This document shows, piece after piece, positions 1 to 8,358 of a stretch of DNA of 64,000 nt. This DNA is from Acidobacteriota bacterium. GTDB lineage: Bacteria > Acidobacteriota > Blastocatellia > Pyrinomonadales > Pyrinomonadaceae. The position numbers and the translations under genes are program-made. The notes beneath the pieces are model-generated. The model did no database searches, was not told the DNA's origin, and saw nothing but the letters and a program-made list of their open reading frames with translations. Numbering within the stretch: the first letter of the stretch is position 1; each line of letters opens with the position of its first letter. Location: assembly GCA_016715115.1 (NCBI GenBank), contig JADKBM010000013.1, forward strand, positions 62,001 through 126,000. Direction: 5' to 3'.

Positions 1-261
1 CGCCAGCAGCCAGCCGAACAACATTCCGTTAACGTGCAGCGGCCGCATACGTCCGTATGTAAGTTGCGGGATCGTCCCGAGGAACGTCGGCATCACGAAT
101 TTCGCCGCGATCACGAGCGCAACGACTCCGACGATCACGAAATAAGTGACCGAACTGAGCAAAAACAGCTTCGCGGTCAGATCTTCGTGAATCGATTCCG
201 TGTTCTTTGCCGCCGCTGAGACCGGAATCTCGCGGGCGTCAATTGTTTCTTCTTTTTGCAT
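1..261 (-). CDS. ccoN: cbb3-type cytochrome c oxidase subunit I, N-terminal part (cut by window edge)
   Basis: The reading frame starts with ATG at 261 and stays open to the left edge, giving 87 residues. An AAK-LFLLSS transmembrane segment lies near residues 30-55, followed by YGRMRPLHVNGMLFGW, which matches the first haem-ligand region of CcoN-like haem-copper oxidases (GRLRPLHTNxxxFGW in the family). The product would be the catalytic subunit that reduces O2 in the membrane. GGAG lies 5 nt before the start. It follows the multihaem cytochrome c gene in the same direction, so electrons could pass from the bc complex through that cytochrome to this oxidase. The C-terminal majority is outside the window, so haem and CuB ligands cannot be checked. 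Confidence 0.8.
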   Translation of the reverse strand, partial: MQKEETIDAREIPVSAAAKNTESIHEDLTAKLFLLSSVTYFVIVGVVALVIAAKFVMPTFLGTIPQLTYGRMRPLHVNGMLFGWLLA

Positions 262-276
262 AAGTTCTCCAAAGTC

Positions 277-376
277 GATTTCGGATTTCGGATTTCGGAT
301 TTTGGATTTCAATCAAAGAGACCGAATCCCGAGTCAAAATCCAAGAAATCCAAAATCCAAAATCGAAAATCCAAAA
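277..376. repeat. Period-7 inverted-arm element (GGATTTY words)
   Basis: The left arm (about 277-311) is built of GGATTTC/GGATTTT heptamers. After a spacer of about 37 nt, the right arm (about 349-376) carries the reverse complement type, AATCCAAA. The transcript could fold into a long imperfect hairpin between the cytochrome c stop (379) and ccoN start (261), that is, inside the operon. Confidence 0.75.
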
Positions 377-378
377 TG

Positions 379-2223
379 TCAATGTCCTTTAACCAGCAGG
401 CTCATTGCCCCTGCGTCCTTCTTGCCTTGATTCAAGCTTCTGATGTAATTCACGAGATCGCCGACATCGTTGTTGGTCAGCCCGTAGTCGATCCACGGCG
501 GCATCGCCGTCCCCTGAACGCCGTACATTATCGATTCGAACAAACGGCGGTCGGTCGATTGATTGACGAACGTAAAATTCAGCAAATTGCGCGGACGCGG
601 CAGGATGTCCAGCGAGTTCGCGCCCTTACCGTCGGCTTTGCGGCCGTGACATCCGGTACAGCGCTGCACATAAATGCCTTCCCCGCGGGCGACGGATTCG
701 GCCGACATCGGCACCGGATTTTGATCGGGAACGTTCCGGGCCTTGATCTCGGAGCGTTTCTCCTTGGTAAAATTCTCGTTGATATAGGCGAGAACGCCTT
801 TGATCTGCTCGTCGTTCAAAACCTTTCCCCAGGCCGGCATCGAGGTGCCGCCGACGCCGTTTTTGATCGAACTGACTAACCGGTCCTCCGGTTTGCTGTT
901 CATAAATCCGACGTTCGTGAAGTCGCGCGGGTACGGATCGAGGTAGGTCGCGATCATTCCGTGGCCGTCGCCCTTGTCGCCGTGGCAGCGCATACAAAGG
1001 TTTTGATATGTCTCCTGTGCGTTTCCGATCGGCGGCGGTTTGTTTAGAGAAACGAGATATGCGCTCATCGCCTGAAATTCAGGATCGGTGAAACCGAACG
1101 TCGGCATTATCGAATCGGGAACCAACGCGCGGGGATCCTTGAAGTGGGCGACGATCCATTTGTCGTCCTTCAGCAATCCCTCGAAAGAGAGGTCAGGAGC
1201 AATCGCGCCGTCCTTGTCGCCGATCTTGTGGCACGCCGCGCACGCCTTTTCGTTGACCAACTGTTCGCCAAACTTCAGCGAATCGGCGGCGATCTGCGTT
1301 GTCGTCGCGGTCCCGTTCGGAGCGGGCGACGACTGCTGCGCCGGCTGCGACTTGTTCAGCGTCGCGCGATAGCGGTCGAGCGTCGTTTCCGCGTAGTTGA
1401 ATCCGCGGCGGCTCTTAAGGAAGACGACGAGCGCTTTGACCTCGTCGTCGGTCACGTTGAAGCGCGGCATAAACGAAGTCGCGCTGTTGGCCCGCGGATC
1501 GACGACCGATTCGTGAAGGTAGTTGAGATTCCATTTCTTGCCGACGTCCGTAAGGTCCGGACCGAGCGTTCCGTTCGAGATTCCCTCGATGCGGTGACAA
1601 CCATAACAGTTCTTGGTAAGGAACAGTTCGCGACCCTTGTTGACCGTCGGCGTCGATTTGAAGTTCTTTTCGGTATGGCACTGCGCGCAGTTGGCCTCCA
1701 TAAACTCCTTGCCCTTCAGCTTTTCCTTGTATTCGGGCTTCCAGTTTTCCTGCGCGACATAGCCGAGCATCGGTTCGGTCCAGAACTCATCCTCGCCGTG
1801 GGCATAGAACTCCTGCAGACCGCGTCCCTGGCCGTCGTGACAGACCGTGCATCCAATGTCCGAAAACTTGTGGCGTCGCTCCCATTTGCCGCCGACTTCC
1901 TTGTCGCCGAGCGCTTCCGAATACGGGTGCGCCTTGTAGGGATGCGGCGCGTCTTTGAAACGCGGGTCGTCCGAGCCGATGTGACACGTTGTGCAGCGGT
2001 CGACGCGCGTGTTGCCGAACTGCGTCACGATGATCTGTTCGATCTTCGGCTTTCTCGCCGCGAGCGCCTCGCGTTCGGCATCCGTTTTTGCCAGCGTCCG
2101 AGCCTGATCGAAATAGGAGGTCTGGTAGTTTTCCCATTTATGGAAGAACTGTTGGTAGAAGACGAATCCGTGAACCACGAGGATCGCCAAACTTGCAATT
2201 GCCAGTGATAATCGCATTTTCAT
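379..2223 (-). CDS. Seven-haem cytochrome c of a bc-type quinol oxidase complex
   Basis: The protein has 614 residues from the ATG at 2223, which has GAGGG eight bases upstream; an ATG two codons later is also possible. One N-terminal membrane anchor (about residues 5-24) precedes seven CxxCH sites near residues 77, 125, 179, 206, 328, 410 and 522. These are CTTCH, CTVCH, CAQCH, CYGCH, CAACH, CMRCH and CTGCH. The C-terminal half looks like three cytochrome c class I modules with MP methionine-ligand regions. The gene lies 19 nt after cytochrome b and precedes ccoN, so it probably replaces cytochrome c1 and delivers electrons to the oxidase. The anchored, multihaem form is typical of menaquinol-type complexes outside proteobacteria. 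The exact partner protein is inferred from position only. Confidence 0.85.
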   Translation of the reverse strand: MKMRLSLAIASLAILVVHGFVFYQQFFHKWENYQTSYFDQARTLAKTDAEREALAARKPKIEQIIVTQFGNTRVDRCTTCHIGSDDPRFKDAPHPYKAHPYSEALGDKEVGGKWERRHKFSDIGCTVCHDGQGRGLQEFYAHGEDEFWTEPMLGYVAQENWKPEYKEKLKGKEFMEANCAQCHTEKNFKSTPTVNKGRELFLTKNCYGCHRIEGISNGTLGPDLTDVGKKWNLNYLHESVVDPRANSATSFMPRFNVTDDEVKALVVFLKSRRGFNYAETTLDRYRATLNKSQPAQQSSPAPNGTATTTQIAADSLKFGEQLVNEKACAACHKIGDKDGAIAPDLSFEGLLKDDKWIVAHFKDPRALVPDSIMPTFGFTDPEFQAMSAYLVSLNKPPPIGNAQETYQNLCMRCHGDKGDGHGMIATYLDPYPRDFTNVGFMNSKPEDRLVSSIKNGVGGTSMPAWGKVLNDEQIKGVLAYINENFTKEKRSEIKARNVPDQNPVPMSAESVARGEGIYVQRCTGCHGRKADGKGANSLDILPRPRNLLNFTFVNQSTDRRLFESIMYGVQGTAMPPWIDYGLTNNDVGDLVNYIRSLNQGKKDAGAMSLLVKGH

Positions 2224-2242
2224 ATCATCAACCCTCTTCGCC

Positions 2243-3532
2243 CTAGAACGGCGACACAAACTCCCAGTTCTGACCCCTGAAAAACGTTCCGATGATGATC
2301 AGCACGATGTTCACGACGACGAAAGTCATAAACAGCGTGTTCGCCAGCAACCTTTCCTTCGCGAACCACCGGCCGATGCCTTTTTGGCCGCGGTCGAAAT
2401 AAGGCACGAGGAGCAGTATCAGCACCTCGATCGCCGGAATTCCGACACCGCCCCAGAACGCTGAATAGCTGACCATTTCCTGAAGTCCGAGGAAGTACCA
2501 AGGCGCCTTCGCCGGATTCGGCGGATGAAGGACGTTGACCGCTTCTTCGAGCGGCGCGTCGAAGAACGCCGAGACCACCAGAACGCCGAGAACCGTGAGA
2601 ATGAAAACAAAGAGCTCCGCGAGCAGCAAATTGGGATAGCTGAAGACCGAATTGTCGGGCACGTTGCCGACTTTGGCGAACGGTCCGCGGACGAGTCCCT
2701 GAATTCCGTAACGTTTCTTCTCGATGACGTTGATTCCTTCCGTCGGCGAAGGTTCCGCCGGAGCCGTAACCGCTGAAGTTTCAACGATATCCGCATCTTC
2801 GGGACGGGAAAGGCCACCGTCCTTGCGAATGCGCCAGAAATGGATCGCGATGAGCAAGACCATCACGACCGGCAGCACCGCGACGTGCAGGACGTAAAAG
2901 CGAAGCAACGCTTCCTGTCCGACTGTCGTGTCGCCAAGCAATAAGAACCGGATCTCTTCCCCGAAAACCGGCGCGTAGCCGGCGATCGCGGTGCCGACCG
3001 TGATCGCCCAGAAAGCGAGCTGGTCCCACGGCAGCAGATAACCGGTAAAACTCAGGAACAGCGTCAGCAGGAACAGAACGACGCCGAGCACCCAGTTGAA
3101 CTCGCGCGGCTTCTTGTACGAACCCGTAAAGAACACGCGGCACATATGCAGAAAGACGGCCGCCACCATTCCGTGCGCCGACCAGCGATGCATATTGCGC
3201 AGAAACACGCCGAACGCGACGGAACCGCGCAAGTCGAGCATGCGGTCGTACGCCTGCGTCGTCGACGGCACGTAATAGAACATCAGCAGTATGCCGGTGA
3301 CGACGAGTATCAGAAACAAAAACAGGCTGATCAGCCCGAGTCCCATCGTAAACCACGGTTTCAGAGTGTGTTTGTGCACCTTTACCGGATGAATGTGGAG
3401 AAAGAAGTTGTTGAAGCTCGTCTTTGATCTCCCCAGATCGGTATACGGCAGATTGTTTCTGAAGACGGACGACCAGATCGCGGCCGGCATGTCAGTGACA
3501 GAACTTAAGATACTTTTCTTTTTCTCGCTCAT
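2243..3532 (-). CDS. Cytochrome b (fused b6/subunit IV type) of the bc complex
   Basis: The protein has 429 residues starting at MSEKKKS (ATG at 3532). In-frame upstream codons lie in the repeat element and are not likely coding. The first half contains the four-helix haem-binding bundle, with HRWSAHG and a later LHVAVLPVV histidine pair. The second half (about residues 290-429) resembles subunit IV, with PNPAKAPWYFLGLQE at the Qo site, where classical enzymes have PEWY. The fusion resembles one-piece QcrB proteins. It oxidises quinol in the membrane and passes electrons to the Rieske centre encoded just upstream. A charged insert of about 40 residues lies between the two halves. Confidence 0.9.
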   Translation of the reverse strand: MSEKKKSILSSVTDMPAAIWSSVFRNNLPYTDLGRSKTSFNNFFLHIHPVKVHKHTLKPWFTMGLGLISLFLFLILVVTGILLMFYYVPSTTQAYDRMLDLRGSVAFGVFLRNMHRWSAHGMVAAVFLHMCRVFFTGSYKKPREFNWVLGVVLFLLTLFLSFTGYLLPWDQLAFWAITVGTAIAGYAPVFGEEIRFLLLGDTTVGQEALLRFYVLHVAVLPVVMVLLIAIHFWRIRKDGGLSRPEDADIVETSAVTAPAEPSPTEGINVIEKKRYGIQGLVRGPFAKVGNVPDNSVFSYPNLLLAELFVFILTVLGVLVVSAFFDAPLEEAVNVLHPPNPAKAPWYFLGLQEMVSYSAFWGGVGIPAIEVLILLLVPYFDRGQKGIGRWFAKERLLANTLFMTFVVVNIVLIIIGTFFRGQNWEFVSPF

Positions 3533-3540
3533 ATATTTGA

Positions 3541-3622
3541 GTCGGTGAGCAGCAAGCGGTTTGCAGTGAGCAGAACTTCTTTGCAGGAAATGAGTGCTCA
3601 CGGCCGACCGCTCACGGCTTAC
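3541..3622. repeat. Period-7 inverted-arm element (GTGAGCA words) inside the respiratory operon
   Basis: The left part carries GTGAGCA and related 7-mers. The right part, from about 3589, carries GCTCACGG and similar reverse-complement words. It fills the whole gap between the Rieske stop (3626) and the cytochrome b start (3532) and leaves cytochrome b without a clear Shine-Dalgarno. Confidence 0.6.
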
Positions 3623-3625
3623 CGT

Positions 3626-4108
3626 TTAGACCGCGAACCATTTGCCGGCGGTGATTTCCTTGCCTTTGTCCACTTCCAGCTCGCCGTTCGGCGCCATCGA
3701 CACTTCGTACCACGGCAGCGCTTTCGGCGCCGGGCCGCCCGTCACGTTCCCGTCCTGATCGAACCTTGATCCGTGACACGGACAGGCAAATCCGGTTTCA
3801 GCCACGCCGACGATGCATCCGAGATGCGTGCAGGTGATCGAGATCGCCGCCATTTTGTTGCCTTCGCGGACGATCGCAACTTTCTGGTCGCCGAGCGCGA
3901 TGCGCGTTCCGGGCGGATATTCGTCGGGCGTGCCGATGCTGAATCTTGTCGGCTGACCGTACGTCGCCCGCGGTTTGATGAACACAAGGTTCGAAAAAAC
4001 CGTCACGATGCCGGATCCGAGCAACCCCATACTTGTCAGCCAGGCCAAAACCTTGCGCCTCGAAATGGGTTCGCTCGACTCCTCTTGAGCGTTATGCTTG
4101 TCGCTCAT
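3626..4108 (-). CDS. Rieske 2Fe-2S protein of the bc complex
   Basis: The protein has 160 residues from the ATG at 4108, which has a strong GGAGG 8-9 nt upstream; a start 18 nt earlier lacks this site. An SRRKVLAW twin-arginine-like signal and one hydrophobic helix (about residues 17-45) precede the Rieske fold. Cluster motifs are CTHLGC (about 93-98) and CPCHGS (about 109-114), so all two-cysteine, two-histidine ligands and the structural disulfide cysteines are present. It carries electrons from quinol to the c-type cytochrome on the outer face of the membrane. The start lies inside the end of the ccoS-like gene (17-nt overlap), suggesting coupled translation. Confidence 0.93.
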   Translation of the reverse strand: MSDKHNAQEESSEPISRRKVLAWLTSMGLLGSGIVTVFSNLVFIKPRATYGQPTRFSIGTPDEYPPGTRIALGDQKVAIVREGNKMAAISITCTHLGCIVGVAETGFACPCHGSRFDQDGNVTGGPAPKALPWYEVSMAPNGELEVDKGKEITAGKWFAV

Positions 4109-4283
4109 TTTTGTCGTCCTCCTCAACTTCGTTTACCAATTCTTCGACATCCGACCAGAAAACCTGATATTTCGCGTCTTCGATATCGCGAAAATAGTCC
4201 TTCTTCGCGGCAAAGATGAAGATCAATGCGGCTCCGGCGCCCATCAGCAGGCTGGCAATGATCGCGATCCAGGTTAAGGTCAT
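4092..4283 (-). CDS. ccoS: CcoS-like cbb3 oxidase assembly protein
   Basis: This small protein has 63 residues. A single N-terminal helix (about residues 4-25) is followed by the short acidic stretch DYFRDIEDAKYQVFWSD, which resembles the DDLE-P-xRIL segment of CcoS/FixS. CcoS proteins help copper or haem maturation of cbb3 oxidases. It is the first gene of the operon that contains ccoN, which supports the call. The similarity is short, so a generic small membrane protein cannot be excluded. No clear ribosome binding site is seen upstream. Confidence 0.65.
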   Translation of the reverse strand: MTLTWIAIIASLLMGAGAALIFIFAAKKDYFRDIEDAKYQVFWSDVEELVNEVEEDDKNERQA

Positions 4284-4392
4284 AAAAATTGACTCGCGGA
4301 CACGGATTCGGGGGGAGCGCGCCTAAACTTCTTAACTTCGTGTTTTGAAACTCGTTCAAGGCCCCGGGGCCTGAGAAACTTTTCACAAGGAA

Positions 4393-4815
4393 TCAACGAT
4401 AGAAATCGATCGTCCGTGATTCCAGCGCGTAATCGGCGATCGTTTTCGTCTTGAACAATCCGATCAGATCGTCGCGAATCCGCTTCCATTCCTTGCAAAA
4501 CGCGCATTTCGGATTCTCGTCGCGAGAACCGCAAAGCAGGCATTCATCGAGGTACGGATCGTGGTCGAGCAGAGTAAAAACATCCCACAAAGTAATGTTT
4601 TGAGGTTGCCGGGCGAGCAGATAACCGCCGTGAACGCCCTTGACCGATTCAACGATCCGATGCCTTCGAAGTTCGCCGAGCAGTTTTCTCAGATAGACCG
4701 GCGGGATATTCTCGCTCACCGCGATCTCGTTGAGGCCGCAAAGCCTTAAGTCCGTCTGGCTTGCCAAATAAGCCAACGCTCTGATGCCGTATCCCGTAGC
4801 CTTTGAGATGATCAT
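4393..4815 (-). CDS. Rrf2-family transcriptional regulator
   Basis: The protein has 140 residues. The N-terminal winged helix begins MIISKATGYGIRALAYLA, with the recognition region IPPVYLRKLLGELRRHRIVES and the wing GGYLLAR, all typical of Rrf2 proteins. The sensor part has four cysteines at about residues 92, 95, 104 and 107 (CxxC-x8-CxxC). This could hold an iron-sulfur cluster or zinc and differs from the IscR spacing. It lies directly upstream of the respiratory operon on the same strand (110-nt gap) and probably controls it, or itself, in response to redox, NO or Fe-S status. Regulation is inferred from position. Confidence 0.88.
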   Translation of the reverse strand: MIISKATGYGIRALAYLASQTDLRLCGLNEIAVSENIPPVYLRKLLGELRRHRIVESVKGVHGGYLLARQPQNITLWDVFTLLDHDPYLDECLLCGSRDENPKCAFCKEWKRIRDDLIGLFKTKTIADYALESRTIDFYR

Positions 4816-4829
4816 CAGCGAATGCCTCG

Positions 4830-4853
4830 AATGCGGATTTTTTTCTCCGCATT
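4830..4853. promoter_or_regulatory. Perfect inverted repeat upstream of rrf2 (possible operator)
   Basis: AATGCGGA (4830-4837) and TCCGCATT (4846-4853) are perfect inverted copies separated by a T-rich 8-nt loop. A third partial copy (TTCCGCATCATT) lies near 4890 in the same divergent intergenic region. It suits autoregulation by the Rrf2 protein or control of both divergent genes. Binding is not shown. Confidence 0.45.
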
Positions 4854-4921
4854 AATATTTGCCTTTCAGGCGCGGGTTGGACAATAATCATTCCGCATCA
4901 TTTTTTTGGTTAATCTGACCA

Positions 4922-5584
4922 ATGAGACTCGACGAAATTAGAAAGCTGGTCGACGGCACCGCGGACGCGGCGTTCGCTCTCGATCCGAACGGTTTGATCA
5001 CGGCGTGGAACAAGGCGGCCGAGGAACTGTTCGGCGTTTGCGGGACCGACGCGTTTGGCCGCACGTGCAGCGAAGTTCTCCACGGTGTCGACGAATGCGG
5101 GCGCGATTGCGGCGAGAGCTGCACGATCCGGCAGATGGCACGGAATCGTCAACCGCTGAAGAGCTATGATATCCAGGTGAGGACGAACGGCAGGCCTCAA
5201 TGGTGCAACGTTTCGGTGCTGATAGTCGAAGAATCGAGATCGGTCGCGCCGCACACGATCCATATCGCGCGTCCCGCCGATCTTCACAAACGATTCGAAC
5301 TTCTTATGCGGGACTTTGTGGTCAACGAGACCGATCTTCCGCTGGTCCACATCGATGCGCTGCGTTCAACAAAGCGGACGCCGACGACTCTTGTCGACCT
5401 TTCGACACGTCAGATCGAGATCCTGCGCTTTCTAGCACGTGGGGTCAAATCGGCCGAGATCGCGAAGGAACTATTCATCAGCCGGACAACCGTCAACAAT
5501 CACATTCAGCACATCTTCAAGAAGCTCGACGCCCACACCCGGCTCGAAGCCGTTCGCCGCGCCGAGCAGGCCGGACTCATCTGA
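4922..5584 (+). CDS. PAS-LuxR regulator with a cysteine cluster
   Basis: The protein has 220 residues. A PAS domain (about residues 5-125) opens with a typical GLITAWNKAAEELFG segment. It carries cysteines at about 40, 49, 59, 63 and 67, in the pattern DECGRDCGESC, which could bind a metal or Fe-S centre. A LuxR-type helix-turn-helix occupies about residues 155-220 (LSTRQIEILRFLARG and TTVNNHIQHIFKKL). There is no receiver domain, so signal sensing is probably direct through the PAS domain. It is divergent from the Rrf2 gene beside the oxidase operon, and control of respiration by redox or gas is a reasonable guess, not shown. Confidence 0.82.
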   Translation: MRLDEIRKLVDGTADAAFALDPNGLITAWNKAAEELFGVCGTDAFGRTCSEVLHGVDECGRDCGESCTIRQMARNRQPLKSYDIQVRTNGRPQWCNVSVLIVEESRSVAPHTIHIARPADLHKRFELLMRDFVVNETDLPLVHIDALRSTKRTPTTLVDLSTRQIEILRFLARGVKSAEIAKELFISRTTVNNHIQHIFKKLDAHTRLEAVRRAEQAGLI

Positions 5585-5652
5585 AAGTAAACGACCAAAC
5601 TGACAAAGACCGGATATCCCCGGACTTTTCGAACTCCGCACTCCTAAGGGAC

Positions 5653-5676
5653 GGGTTCGGATACTAACTCCGACCC
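5653..5676 (+). terminator. Possible stem-loop after the PAS-LuxR gene
   Basis: GGGTTCGGA pairs with TCCGACCC (one bulged base) across a 7-nt loop, 70 nt after the stop. There is no T-run, so it would be a weak or Rho-assisted terminator at best. Confidence 0.3.
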
Positions 5677-5736
5677 GGTCGGCTGCGCCTTCTTGCCCAT
5701 TACGGCAATTCCTCCAAAAATGCTATTATCGATTCT

Positions 5737-5766
5737 TTGCCGAATCAGCCCTTAATTTAATAGAAT
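5737..5766 (+). promoter_or_regulatory. Possible sigma-70 promoter for the acyl-CoA synthetase gene
   Basis: TTGCCG and TAGAAT are separated by 18 nt and end 10 nt before the ATG at 5777. This would leave almost no leader. An alternative -10 (TGCTATTAT) lies about 40 nt upstream. Confidence 0.3.
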
Positions 5767-5776
5767 CTACCGAACG

Positions 5777-7606
5777 ATGATTAACGCAAATATGATCGGG
5801 TTTGAGAACCTGCCGCAGACGATCCCGCATTTTTGTCTGGAGTCTTTTCGCCGCAACGCCAAGCCGGACGCGCTCAGTTTCAAACTCAACGACGTTTGGG
5901 AGCATCTGTCGGGCTCAGAGGTGATCGATAAGATCAAGAACGTCGCCCGCGGATTGGCGGAACTCGGCGTCAGGGCCGGAGACAAGATCGCGATCATCTC
6001 GGAGAATCGTCCGGAATGGTCGATCGTCGATATCGCGCTTCTGTCGTTGCGGGCGGTCAACGTTCCGATCTACACGACGCAGGCCGTCGAACAGATCCGT
6101 TACATCCTTGAAGATTCGGGCGCGAAAATGCTCTTTATCTCGGGCAGGAAACTCTGGAAGCACGCAGAGCGCGCGGCGCAGAGCGTCGAACGGCTCGAAA
6201 AGATCGTGTTTTTCGACGACGAACCGCTGCCCGAAAGCGACAATCGTGCGATTCTCTTGTCGGACATCGAAAAACGAGGCGTCGAAGCAGAGAAGATCGA
6301 TTCGCAAAGTTTCGAGCGTTTTCTGGCGGAGGTCAAAACCGAAGATCTGGCGACGATCATCTATACTTCGGGGACGACGGGCGAACCGAAAGGCGTGATG
6401 CTGACGCACGAGAATTTCGTCTCAAACATCGTCGCCATCTCCCAAGGCTTGCCGATCTCGAAAGCGGACCGTTCGCTCGCGGTTCTGCCGTTATCGCACA
6501 TTTTTGAACGAACGGTCTTCTATGTCCTTTGCGCCAACGGCGTTTCGGTGCATTATTGCGCGGCTTTCGATCAGCTTGCCGGTCATCTGCAGGAAGTCAA
6601 ACCGACGATAATGACTGCCGTACCGCGGCTTTTCGAGCAGGTCTATCACAAGATCGTAAAGAAAGGAAAGGCCGCCGGCGGTTGGAAAACCCAGCTTTTC
6701 GAGTGGGCGCTCGACGTCGGTCAGGAGTATTGGGCGGCGAAGGACAAGCATAAATCCATTTCTCCGGTGCTTGCCGCAAAGCACGCGCTCGCGAGCAAAC
6801 TCGTCTTTTCGAAATGGCGCGACGGTGTCGGCGGTTCGTTGCGGTTCTTTGTTTCGGGCGGCGCGCCGTTATCGAAAAAACTCTCGTACGCATTCTGGGC
6901 GGCCGGGATCCCGATCCTCCAGGGTTACGGAATGACCGAAGCCTGCGTCACCTGCGCAAATCGTCCCGAAAACAACAAGGTCGGCTCGATCGGCGTGCCG
7001 TTCGAAGGGATCGAGATGTCGATCGCAGAAAAGGACGGCGAGGTTCTGGTTCGCGGCAAGAACGTGATGCAGGGCTATTACAACAAGCCAGAAGAAACGG
7101 CCAAGGTCATCGATGAAGACGGCTGGTATCACACCGGCGACGTCGGTTATCAGGATGAGGACGGCCATTTCTATATTACGGATCGCTTGAAAGATCTTTT
7201 CAAACTCTCAAACGGCAAGTACGTCGCTCCGCTTCAGGTCGAAAGCCTTTTGAAACAGTCGCCGCTGATCGGCCAGCCGGTGGTCGTCGGTTCCGGCCGC
7301 AAACAGGTCGGCGCGCTTATCGTGCCGGACTGGGACACTTTGAAACAGACGCTCGCCGACGAAGGCATCACGACCAACGGCAGCCGCGAAGAACTTTGCG
7401 ACAATCCGTATGTCGTCAAACGGGTCCAGAGAGAAGCGATCGAACTGACCCGCGAACTGAGCGATTACGAGCGGGTCAAACGCGTCTACCTTCTTCCGCG
7501 CGAGTTCTCGATCGACCGCGGCGAAATGACTCCGACACTCAAGATCAAGCGCAGCGTCATCGACGAAAAATACGAAGAAGCCATCGACGACATCTGCGGC
7601 AGCTAA
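5777..7606 (+). CDS. Long-chain acyl-CoA synthetase (AMP-forming)
   Basis: The protein has 609 residues, the usual size for bacterial FadD-like enzymes. The AMP-binding P-loop YTSGTTGEPKGVMLTH lies near residue 196, GYGMTEA near 380, and the adenylate-binding HTGD plus ITDRLKD near 450-470. The late insertion KLSNGKYVAPLQVE is the variant found in long-chain ligases of the LACS/FACL group. It activates fatty acids to acyl-CoA with ATP, in the cytoplasm or at the membrane. No neighbour is obviously in the same pathway. The ATG five codons later is an alternative start, and no strong Shine-Dalgarno is present for either. Confidence 0.9.
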   Translation: MINANMIGFENLPQTIPHFCLESFRRNAKPDALSFKLNDVWEHLSGSEVIDKIKNVARGLAELGVRAGDKIAIISENRPEWSIVDIALLSLRAVNVPIYTTQAVEQIRYILEDSGAKMLFISGRKLWKHAERAAQSVERLEKIVFFDDEPLPESDNRAILLSDIEKRGVEAEKIDSQSFERFLAEVKTEDLATIIYTSGTTGEPKGVMLTHENFVSNIVAISQGLPISKADRSLAVLPLSHIFERTVFYVLCANGVSVHYCAAFDQLAGHLQEVKPTIMTAVPRLFEQVYHKIVKKGKAAGGWKTQLFEWALDVGQEYWAAKDKHKSISPVLAAKHALASKLVFSKWRDGVGGSLRFFVSGGAPLSKKLSYAFWAAGIPILQGYGMTEACVTCANRPENNKVGSIGVPFEGIEMSIAEKDGEVLVRGKNVMQGYYNKPEETAKVIDEDGWYHTGDVGYQDEDGHFYITDRLKDLFKLSNGKYVAPLQVESLLKQSPLIGQPVVVGSGRKQVGALIVPDWDTLKQTLADEGITTNGSREELCDNPYVVKRVQREAIELTRELSDYERVKRVYLLPREFSIDRGEMTPTLKIKRSVIDEKYEEAIDDICGS

Positions 7607-7612
7607 AGGAGC

Positions 7613-7677
7613 GCGGGCATCCCTGCCCGCCTGTAGTCCCGCCTGTAGTCCCGCTTGGAGTTCCGCCTTCAGGCGGC
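7613..7677. repeat. Palindromic repeats, including GGAGTTCCGCCTTCAGGCGG
   Basis: GCGGGCA-TCCC-TGCCCGC forms one hairpin just after the acyl-CoA synthetase stop. The 20-mer GGAGTTCCGCCTTCAGGCGG (7657-7676, CCGCC-TTCA-GGCGG stem) recurs exactly at 62038-62057. This is a REP-like dispersed palindrome. Confidence 0.6.
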
Positions 7678-7770
7678 CAGCGATTTTGTCTAAGCCCGCT
7701 CCATTCATAGGAGTTACGCGTTTAATCGTGACCTGGGGCGCAATCGGGACTGCCGACCTCAAACACTCGC

Positions 7771-7890
7771 GTCCCGGATAATCTGACTCGGGAGATCTAC
7801 TATGCCGCCCAACCCGACGGCGAATTCTGGAACGTCGGCCTGATCGAGGAGGAATTCAATAAGCGGATGTGGGTTGCGGAGGAAGTTTGA
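7771..7890 (+). pseudogene. 3' remnant of an unidentified gene
   Basis: Thirty-nine codons are open to a TGA that overlaps the next gene's ribosome-binding region. The end reads LIEEEFNKRMWVAEEV and looks like real protein, but no start or upstream body remains. The family was not recognised. Confidence 0.3.
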
Positions 7891-7891
7891 A

Positions 7892-8329
7892 ATGGATGAT
7901 CCGACGCGGAAACGAATCCGCAACAGCACAACCGAATTCCTGATGTTCACCGCTAATGCCGGCGACGCGAGCATCGAAGCCCGTTTTGAGGACGAGACGA
8001 TCTGGCTTTCTCAGAAGCTGATGGGCAGTTTGTTTGGTGTCGACGTCAGAACAGTCAACGAGCACCTCAAAAACATCTATTCGCAAAATGAACTCTCGCC
8101 GGAAGCAACCATCCGGAAATTCCGGATAGTTCAACAAGAGGGCAACCGGCAGATCGCGTGCGAGGTTGATTTCTGCAATCTCGACGCCATCATTTCGGTC
8201 GGTTATCGCGTCAGCTCAATCCGCGCGACGCGGCTTCGGCAAGGACAGACACTCTTCGTCAACCGCGCAAAATCGCCGTGGAACTCGAACAAATGCACGA
8301 TATGGCGGATGAATATGTGGGAAAACTGA
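7892..8329 (+). pseudogene. RhuM-family protein, truncated and frameshifted
   Basis: The first 115 or so residues match RhuM/virulence proteins: ETIWLSQKLMGSLFGVDVRTVNEHLKN, then NLDAIISVGYRVSS and RATR. The family then continues FRxWAT; here the frame dissolves into RQGQTLFVNRAKSP and stops, and the large C-terminal part is missing. Another frame (about 8266-8355) continues as ELEQMHDMADEYVGKLMRR, probably the end of a different deleted gene. The start ATG at 7892 has GGAGGAAG six nt upstream. RhuM proteins occur in mobile or accessory regions and their function is uncertain. It is probably a relic. Confidence 0.6.
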
Positions 8330-8358
8330 TGCGGCGAATAACCGGTGGCGCCTAACGA

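Noticed and set aside
1144..2208. Plus-strand frame of 354 codons
   Set aside because: Antisense to the seven-haem cytochrome c gene, whose CxxCH motifs settle the coding strand.
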